Below are positions 58,277 to 64,000 of a stretch of 64,000 nt of DNA, piece by piece. Each line of letters opens with the position of its first letter. Within the stretch, counting starts at the first letter, position 1. A program made the position numbers and the translations under genes. The DNA lies in the NCBI GenBank assembly GCA_003562475.1, contig PWUU01000063.1:34600-98599 (forward strand). The letters run 5' to 3'. The notes below the pieces were generated by a model. It was given only the letters and a program-made list of their open reading frames with translations. It ran no database searches and was not told the DNA's origin. The stretch comes from Dehalococcoidia bacterium. GTDB lineage: Bacteria; Chloroflexota; Dehalococcoidia; GIF9; AB-539-J10.

Positions 58277-59704
58277 CTAGTCAATACCACAAAGCCGCCG
58301 TGCAGCCTTCTTCTTAGCCGCCAGGTTGGCCTGCCTGCCAATCATTATGCGCTGGGCCTGTGGTGACCCTGCGCCATGCATGGATTCTGGAAGGTAGCAG
58401 GCGGCGCCCATTCCCATCGTGAGGCCCTCGATGAGGCGTAGTACCCGCATCCTGGTCTCTGCGGGTACATCAGCAACACCCTTCATGTATTTCTCCACGT
58501 ACTTGCCGATGCGCGGATTCCGCAAGTCTTTTTCCGCAGGCGCCGTGACAACCGCACCACCCGCAATCTCGTGCGACATTCGGGCCAACTCATAGGGAAT
58601 CCTGGTCACGTGCAGTTTGGCGATGTTAGCCATCAGCGAGTTGACATAGTACGTTCCAGAAGGCTCCGGCGCACCCTCATATGCACATGCGAGGCTGCAG
58701 CAGAAGATAGTCTCATTCAGATGGCTCATCTCCACAATCTTGTCTCTCACATGCGGCACATCGGCTATGCCGTTATACTCTGCAATTAGCTGTGCTGCTC
58801 CGATCAGCACATCTCCCATGCCTGCCTTGCAGGCGTAGCTTTGTCGATGGTACGAAGCGAACCTCTCAACGAGATCGGCAGCGAACTCGTGCTCGCGGCA
58901 CATGAACACCCGCTGCCAGGGAACAAAGACGTCATCGAACACCACGAGACACTCATGCCCTCCGTAGAACAGGTTCCCCACATCGTAGGTCTTCTCCTCG
59001 AGCTTCCGCGTATCGCTTGGTTGTCTCCCGTATATGTAGATCACTCCCTTCGTGTCACTCGGGACTGCAAACGATATGGCGTAATCTCTGTCCTCTTCAC
59101 GCATAGCGCGGGTGGGAACAACTATGATCTCGTGCGAATTCAGTGCGCCAGTCTGATGCAGTTTGGCCCCCCTCACTACAATGCCATCGCTGCCTTCATT
59201 CACCACGTGCGTGTACATGTCAGGATCCGCCTGCTGAGCAGGTCTCAATCTTCGGTCCCCTTTCGCATCCGTCATGGCTGCATCGCACACGAGGTCTTGT
59301 TCCTGCACATACTGCAGGAACTTGAGAAAGCGTTCGTGGTATCGAGACCCATACACACGGTCGATATCGTACGTCACGACTGAGAGCGTGTTGAGCGCGT
59401 CCATGCCTGCGCAACGCTGGAAACAGGTCCCGGTGTACGCTCCCATCAGCCTTTCCATCCTGGATTTCTTGACAAGGTCCTCAGTGCTCCGGTGAATGTG
59501 TGTGAACCGGTTGATACGCGCTCCCGTCAGATGCGAGGTCGCCGTCATGATGTCACCGTGGGCCAACTCGTAGGTCGCGGCCACTGCGTTCATCGACGGC
59601 ACCACCATCGGGTGGTCGACGATGTCGGTGATCCTCTCCCCAAACATGTATACCTCGAGGTTAAGCCGTCGAAGACTGTCGATGTATTCTTCCCTGCTTT
59701 TCAC
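58277..59704 (-). CDS. abfD: 4-hydroxybutyryl-CoA dehydratase-like protein (AbfD/HpaB family)
   Basis: 475 residues from GTG 59704 (GGGGGTG upstream). Residues of Clostridium aminobutyricum AbfD map closely: Cys99 and Cys103 to Cys94 and Cys98 (TGTCFQRCAG), Thr190 to Thr185, Glu257 to Glu251 (GGHECLVVFDD), His292 to His286, Tyr296 to Tyr290, Cys299-Lys300 to Cys292-Lys293 (HRQSYACK), plus ESMHGAGSPQAQR. These hold FAD and the [4Fe-4S] cluster that dehydrates 4-hydroxybutyryl-CoA to crotonyl-CoA. One residue is missing between the tyrosine and the third cysteine, so activity may differ. Acyl-CoA dehydrogenase and enoyl-CoA hydratase genes lie upstream on the same strand. Confidence 0.85.
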   Translation of the reverse strand: MKSREEYIDSLRRLNLEVYMFGERITDIVDHPMVVPSMNAVAATYELAHGDIMTATSHLTGARINRFTHIHRSTEDLVKKSRMERLMGAYTGTCFQRCAGMDALNTLSVVTYDIDRVYGSRYHERFLKFLQYVQEQDLVCDAAMTDAKGDRRLRPAQQADPDMYTHVVNEGSDGIVVRGAKLHQTGALNSHEIIVVPTRAMREEDRDYAISFAVPSDTKGVIYIYGRQPSDTRKLEEKTYDVGNLFYGGHECLVVFDDVFVPWQRVFMCREHEFAADLVERFASYHRQSYACKAGMGDVLIGAAQLIAEYNGIADVPHVRDKIVEMSHLNETIFCCSLACAYEGAPEPSGTYYVNSLMANIAKLHVTRIPYELARMSHEIAGGAVVTAPAEKDLRNPRIGKYVEKYMKGVADVPAETRMRVLRLIEGLTMGMGAACYLPESMHGAGSPQAQRIMIGRQANLAAKKKAARRLCGID

Positions 59705-59866
59705 TGTGCACCCCCGGTCTTCTCGACCTCCTGTGGCTGGCGTCGATCTGCTCGTCGCCGCTCGATACGATGATGTACTCCCTCTGGAAACACGCAAGCC
59801 TCTTCGGGTGTGTCCGGCTGATCTCCACCCGGAGAGGCTTGTGTCTGCATCCAATTCGTTCCGACG

Positions 59867-61003
59867 CTATCTCAGAAGGTCACGCGCAATCACCATTCGC
59901 TGAACCTCGGAGGTGCCCTCGTAGATCTGCGTCAGCTTCGCATCCCGGAAATATCGCTGCATCGGAGAGTCCATCATGTAGCCATAGCCACCGAAGATCT
60001 GAATGCCGTTCACTGTGATCTGCATACAGGTATCACTGGCCACAAGCTTGGCCATTGCGGCTGCTTTCGTCGGGTTTCCCCCCTCATCCATTATGCGAGC
60101 TGCTTTGTACGTCAGGAGACGGGCGGATTCGATGTAGCACGCCATGTCCGCCAGCATCCACTGTATCGCCTGGTTCTCAGCAATGGGCCTTCCGAATTGC
60201 TTGCGCTCTTTCGCGTACCCGATACAACGATCCAGCACGGCCTGACTGATACCCACTGCCTGACATGCAATGCCGATGCGCCCCTCATCAAGCGTGCCGA
60301 GACATATCTTCATCCCTTTCCCCTCTTCCCCCAGTCGGTTTGCAGCAGGCACGCGCAGATTGTCGAACACAAGCTCCGCATTGGTCGCACCTTTCATGCC
60401 CACCTTCTCATACTGAGGGCCACGACTGAAGCCGGGCATGTCTGCCTCAACAATGAAAGCTGTCATGCCGCGCGGCGCCAGATCAGGAATGCCGGCGAAT
60501 ACCACGACAGTGTCGCAGACCGGGCCATTGGTGATGAACAGTTTGGACCCATTCAGCACATAGTCATCGCCATCACGGACTGCCGTCGTCTTGATGTTTG
60601 CAATGTCACTTCCCGCCTCGGCTTCGGTAACCGCGAACGCTCCGACTTTCTCCCCGGCACACAACGGAGGCAGGTACTTGCGCTTCTGCTCCTCGTTTCC
60701 GTACAGAAGTATCGGACGCGCACAGAGGCTGATGTGCGCATCGACGATGTCGCACGTGGAGGCACATGCTCGGGCAAGTTCCTCCATGACGATGGAGAGC
60801 GACATGATGTCGCCGCCACTGCCGCCATACTCAGCAGGTATGGCAAGTCCCGTGAAGCCGACCTCTGCAAGCTTCTTGAAGTTGTCCATTGCAAACACTT
60901 CGGCCCGGTCAACCGCATCAGCAACCTGCTCAATCTCATTCCTGGCGAAGTCTCGCGCCGTTGCCTGCAGCATCTGCTCTGCTTCCGTTAGGTGAAAATC
61001 CAT
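59867..61003 (-). CDS. Short-chain acyl-CoA dehydrogenase (butyryl-CoA dehydrogenase type)
   Basis: 378 residues, full-length FAD enzyme. [20 protein letters not shown] and KLFITNGPVCDTVVVFA line the flavin and CoA sites, and the catalytic glutamate is in TQIYEGTSEVQRMVIARDLL. Family members oxidise acyl-CoA to enoyl-CoA and pass electrons to ETF. AAGGAGGAG stands before the ATG. The 162-base gap to abfD contains no gene; the two are probably cotranscribed. Chain length is not certain from sequence. Confidence 0.92.
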   Translation of the reverse strand: MDFHLTEAEQMLQATARDFARNEIEQVADAVDRAEVFAMDNFKKLAEVGFTGLAIPAEYGGSGGDIMSLSIVMEELARACASTCDIVDAHISLCARPILLYGNEEQKRKYLPPLCAGEKVGAFAVTEAEAGSDIANIKTTAVRDGDDYVLNGSKLFITNGPVCDTVVVFAGIPDLAPRGMTAFIVEADMPGFSRGPQYEKVGMKGATNAELVFDNLRVPAANRLGEEGKGMKICLGTLDEGRIGIACQAVGISQAVLDRCIGYAKERKQFGRPIAENQAIQWMLADMACYIESARLLTYKAARIMDEGGNPTKAAAMAKLVASDTCMQITVNGIQIFGGYGYMMDSPMQRYFRDAKLTQIYEGTSEVQRMVIARDLLR

Positions 61004-61471
61004 GTGTGTCTCCTCCTTCCCCAGATCTTGGTGACTGTGTTAGTTTACCGTCTTCCGTCAGCCCTGAAAACAGGTCGCGTGGTCTTCCATATCATTCCCT
61101 CGCTCCCGACACCTGGCGGGGTTGGCGAGCCAGCATATTCCATGGCAACACCGGGAGCGCCAGGAGCAGGCGGCCAATCGAAACGACAGGACAGAACCCG
61201 TGCACCATCTGTACCACAATGGGGCACGCCTCAGAAGGCGTCCGGAGGGTTCTACTGCGACGAAAGCACTGCTCAACCGGTACCAGCCACCGTTTCACCA
61301 GATTCTACAGGCCGCGTGCCAGTGAGTCTACGTGCAGCTCCCCATACTCTTGCGCACGGAACAGGTCCGGCACACCACATGACGGCAACATGGAACGATT
61401 GCTACAATCAACCTTATCGTCCTGGCAGAACGGCCGTTGACACCGGGTGTCCCGACCGTCCCGACGCACAC
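61004..61471. other. Non-coding gap between acyl-CoA dehydrogenase and enoyl-CoA hydratase genes
   Basis: About 470 bases. Apart from the dehydrogenase ribosome binding site near 61014 I see no gene, RNA or clear repeat. Open frames on both strands have composition unlike their neighbours and no recognisable product. Confidence 0.5.
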
Positions 61472-62281
61472 CTAGTCGGTCTCAAGTCGGAACCTGGGTT
61501 GACGTTTCTCACGATATGCATTCAAGCCTTCGTCAATATCACGCGTCGCAGTATAGACTGCCTGCACTAATTCAGGTTCCATTGCAGCAAGGTCTGCCGT
61601 CCGAGCAATCGTCGCAGCATTGATCATCCGTTTCACCAATCGCAGTGCGGCGGGTCCTTTCGTTGAGAGCCGCCCCGCCAGATCCAGTGCCGCGCCCATG
61701 AGGCTTGAAGATGGGACTACCTCGTGGACGAGTCCGATTTCTTTCGCTTCCCGGGCAGGAATCCTCTCGCACGTCATTATCAGCCTGCGCGCCTGCGCCG
61801 GGCCGATGAGTGCAAGAAGTGGATACAGGCAGCTCACAGAGTAACCGATGCCGATGGACGTTTCCGGAATACTACAGTACGCCTCTTCCGCAATGAGGCG
61901 GAAGTCACAGCACGTCACTAACCCCAATCCGAGCCCCACGCACGGACCATTGATCGCCGCGATGGTAACCTGGTGAAGGTTGGTCCAGGTGGGGACTATG
62001 ACCTGCCCGTTCTCCTGGAAAACGCGCTCGTTTGGCTGTCGAGCATCGTACCAGGCATCTCGCGCCGCCTTCGTGACATCAATGCCCGCGCAGAACGCAC
62101 GACCTGCGCCGGTGAGCACAACAAAGCGTGTATCGAGATCAGCGCGAAGGCTCTCAACAATACTGCCAAACTCGTAGAGCATCTCGATATTGAACGCGTT
62201 CAGCTTGTCGGGACGATTCAGTGTGATTGCAACCGTCTCGCCCATTCTGTCAACAGTGTGGTATACATACCCTGCAGTCAC
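61472..62281 (-). CDS. Enoyl-CoA hydratase/isomerase family protein
   Basis: 269 residues from GTG 62281, chosen because AAAGGAG stands 7 bases before it. AITLNRPDKLNAFN, RAFCAGIDVTKAA (oxyanion hole) and GPCVGLGLGLVTCCD are the crotonase blocks. Of the two catalytic glutamates, the second is kept (SIPETSIGIG) and the first appears as Asp (TCCDFRL), which fits isomerases and some atypical hydratases. Together with the acyl-CoA dehydrogenase and AbfD-like genes it fits crotonyl-CoA metabolism. Confidence 0.88.
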   Translation of the reverse strand: MTAGYVYHTVDRMGETVAITLNRPDKLNAFNIEMLYEFGSIVESLRADLDTRFVVLTGAGRAFCAGIDVTKAARDAWYDARQPNERVFQENGQVIVPTWTNLHQVTIAAINGPCVGLGLGLVTCCDFRLIAEEAYCSIPETSIGIGYSVSCLYPLLALIGPAQARRLIMTCERIPAREAKEIGLVHEVVPSSSLMGAALDLAGRLSTKGPAALRLVKRMINAATIARTADLAAMEPELVQAVYTATRDIDEGLNAYREKRQPRFRLETD

Positions 62282-62523
62282 GAACAGACTCCTTTGAACT
62301 GAGATACACACAACCAGGGGAAGCCGCGATCCATGACTGGAGCGCTCAGCGGCATTCAACCAGAAAAGCCTGTTGCCGTCCAGTATCGGCACCCACCACA
62401 TGAGAGGTCGCGCCACTTCACCATGGAAGTGTCCGCCTCTGTGCACCAGGCGCAGCTACTTTGCCAGCGACGGAGGACACCGATCACGAGTCCACCTCGT
62501 GACATGAACGAGCTGCTTACGTA
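62282..62523. other. Gap between the enoyl-CoA hydratase gene and the inositol phosphate synthase promoter
   Basis: It holds the ribosome binding site and presumably the promoter of the minus-strand hydratase gene. I see no gene or structured element with support. Confidence 0.4.
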
Positions 62524-62552
62524 TTGACACTAACGATGGCATAGGATAATGT
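62524..62552 (+). promoter_or_regulatory. Candidate promoter of the inositol phosphate synthase gene
   Basis: TTGACA (62524-62529), 17-base spacer, TAATGT (62547-62552). Transcription near 62559 would give an unusually long leader of about 275 bases before ATG 62835. Confidence 0.45.
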
Positions 62553-62834
62553 TGAGGCGTTGCAGAGTGATCGAGCTGACGCGGCGGCAGTGGAAGGAGA
62601 AATGCCTGTCCATATCGCGTATGGAACGTGCGCGAGAAGTGGTTACACACCTCGCCCCCGCGACCGAGATTCATGCGCGGGTTAACCATACAGGCAGCGC
62701 ACACCAGCCTGTCCGCGCTCTCAAAGCTCGTCCACCGCGCGTGAGGCTGCCCCGCCGTGCCTCATTGTCGGCCACGGAGTGTGAGGCCCTCACGATCAAA
62801 GCAACACCAATCTTCTAAGGAGGCAAACGACAGT

Positions 62835-63959
62835 ATGGGCAGCGTGAACGTCGCGATAATTGGAGTCGGCAATTGTGCATCCTCTCTCGTCCAGGGAGTT
62901 CACTATTATCGTGAGGCACAACACGACGACTTTGTTCCCGGGCTTATGCACATCAACCTCGGTGGATACCACGTATCCGACGTCAACTTCGTTGCAGCTA
63001 TCGACATCGACAAGAACAAGGTCGGAAAAGACCTTGCCAAGGCAATCTTTGTGCCACCCAACAACACGTACAAGTTCTGTGACGTTCCCAAGACCGGCGT
63101 GAAGGTTGAGAGAGGCATGACACATGATGGCCTGGGCAAGTACCTTTCTCAGATCATCGAGAAGGCGCCGGGGCCCACCGCTGACATCGTTGGTATCCTG
63201 AAGGAAACCCGGACAGATGTGGTCGTGAGCTATCTGCCAGTCGGCAGCGAGGAGGCAACCAAGTGGTATGTCGAGCAGGTGCTCACCGCCGGGTGCGGCT
63301 TCATCAATTGTATTCCCGTGTTTATCGGACGGGAGGCGTACTGGCAGAAGCGTTTCGCAGAGAAAGGACTCCCGGTAATCGGAGATGACATCAAGTCACA
63401 GGTCGGTGCAACAATCGCGCACAGGATCCTGACCCGTCTGTTCCGCGACCGGGGTGTCAAGCTGGAAAGGACGTACCAGCTCAACTTCGGCGGCAATACG
63501 GACTTCATGAACATGCTCGAGCGCGAGAGGCTGGAGTCCAAGCGAATCTCGAAAACAAATGCGGTGACCTCTCAACTCGACTACGACATGGGGCCTGACA
63601 ACGTGCATGTCGGTCCCAGCGATTATGTGCCATGGCTTCTCGACCGTAAGTTCTGTCACATCCGCATGGAGGGACGCACCTTCGGTGATGTGCCGTTGAA
63701 CCTCGAGATGAAGTTGGAGGTGTGGGACAGTCCTAATTCCGCGGGCGTGGTCATCGACGCCATCCGCTGCTGCAAACTTGCTCTTGATCGAGGATTGTCG
63801 GGCACGCTTGTGGGGCCCGCGTCGTACTTCATGAAGTCACCTCCGATTCAGTTCTCAGATGAAGAGGCCAGACATCGAACCGAAGAGTTCATCTCCGGCG
63901 CTTGCCAGGAGGAACCAGTGACGCTCCCTGCGCCACTCACAGCAGAGGTGCACGCCTAG
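62835..63959 (+). CDS. ino1: Myo-inositol-1-phosphate synthase
   Basis: 374 residues from ATG 62835, preceded by AAGGAGG. The Rossmann start [16 protein letters not shown] (about 5-20), [20 protein letters not shown], the [11 protein letters not shown] block and [16 protein letters not shown] identify the prokaryotic synthase, which converts glucose 6-phosphate to inositol 1-phosphate with NAD. Its product could feed phosphatidylinositol lipids or compatible solutes; no other gene of either route is in the window. The 41 bases after it are non-coding to the window end. Confidence 0.93.
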   Translation: MGSVNVAIIGVGNCASSLVQGVHYYREAQHDDFVPGLMHINLGGYHVSDVNFVAAIDIDKNKVGKDLAKAIFVPPNNTYKFCDVPKTGVKVERGMTHDGLGKYLSQIIEKAPGPTADIVGILKETRTDVVVSYLPVGSEEATKWYVEQVLTAGCGFINCIPVFIGREAYWQKRFAEKGLPVIGDDIKSQVGATIAHRILTRLFRDRGVKLERTYQLNFGGNTDFMNMLERERLESKRISKTNAVTSQLDYDMGPDNVHVGPSDYVPWLLDRKFCHIRMEGRTFGDVPLNLEMKLEVWDSPNSAGVVIDAIRCCKLALDRGLSGTLVGPASYFMKSPPIQFSDEEARHRTEEFISGACQEEPVTLPAPLTAEVHA

Positions 63960-64000
63960 CGGCACAACGGGCCGCGAGAGTATGTTCCCGGGCCCGCTTG

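Noticed and set aside
60992..61570. A 192-codon plus-strand frame in the gap upstream of the acyl-CoA dehydrogenase gene
   Set aside because: It starts inside the dehydrogenase start region and runs into the enoyl-CoA hydratase gene. The product is low in hydrophobic residues and unrecognised.
62336..62446. N-terminal extension of the enoyl-CoA hydratase frame to 62446
   Set aside because: The GTG at 62281 has an AAAGGAG ribosome site, and the extension does not resemble the family.

Overview
The window reads as a stretch of the core chromosome of a free-living, moderately GC-rich bacterium, densely coding, with no insertion sequence, prophage, CRISPR array or rRNA. My best guess is Chloroflexota, close to Dehalococcoidia. 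That is inference from the gene repertoire (CetZ-like tubulin relative, NnrD/NnrE fusion, zinc-ribbon forms of S4, S14, L24 and L36, anaerobic acyl-CoA chemistry) and not from a marker comparison. Starts include many GTG and TTG codons, and several promoters lie so close to the ATG that the mRNAs should be leaderless.

Layout. 0.1-5.4 kb (+): ADP-forming acyl-CoA synthetase alpha subunit, CCA-adding enzyme, secD, secF. 5.7-10.1 kb: a nitrilase-family amidase, then two proteins built of 11-residue coiled-coil repeats that converge on a CetZ-like tubulin-superfamily GTPase. 10.3-16.2 kb (-): NAD(P)HX repair enzyme, threonine synthase, a queuosine-precursor transporter with tgt, and a PhzF-family protein. 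16.4-23.2 kb (mostly +): ligA, a NUDIX hydrolase (-), DEDD exonuclease, amidohydrolase, thpR, zinc ribbon, comF, hpf, ogt. 23.2-30 kb: dnaE (-), DUF1461 membrane protein, crotonase-fold protein, recA, recX. 30.1-33.6 kb (+): a biotin-dependent membrane decarboxylase (gamma, beta, carboxyltransferase, biotin carrier), then tRNA-Ile(GAT) and a GIY-YIG-like gene (-). 34.5-53.9 kb (-): one near-continuous superoperon, rpsL-rpsG-fusA, the S10, spc and alpha operons, truA, rplM and rpsI, without tuf and rpmD. 54.3-58.3 kb (+): nusA-ylxR-infB-rbfA. 58.3-62.3 kb (-): 4-hydroxybutyryl-CoA dehydratase-like protein, acyl-CoA dehydrogenase, enoyl-CoA hydratase. 62.8-64 kb (+): myo-inositol-1-phosphate synthase.

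How the genes fit together. Most of the window is translation, secretion, DNA repair and cofactor maintenance. The metabolic genes point to anaerobic acyl-CoA metabolism: 4-hydroxybutyryl-CoA to crotonyl-CoA, acyl-CoA oxidation and hydration, decarboxylation of a dicarboxylic acyl-CoA at the membrane, and acyl-CoA cleavage with ATP formation.

Most unusual points: (1) the CetZ-like GTPase beside two hendecad-repeat proteins, a candidate cytoskeletal module; (2) a decarboxylase beta subunit that has alanine at two positions known to be essential for Na+ coupling and carries an inserted biotinyl-like domain with no biotin-accepting lysine; (3) a 31-residue bS22/AURKAIP1-COX24-type ribosomal protein gene between rplW and rplB; (4) an intrinsic terminator in the nusA leader; (5) leaderless promoters.
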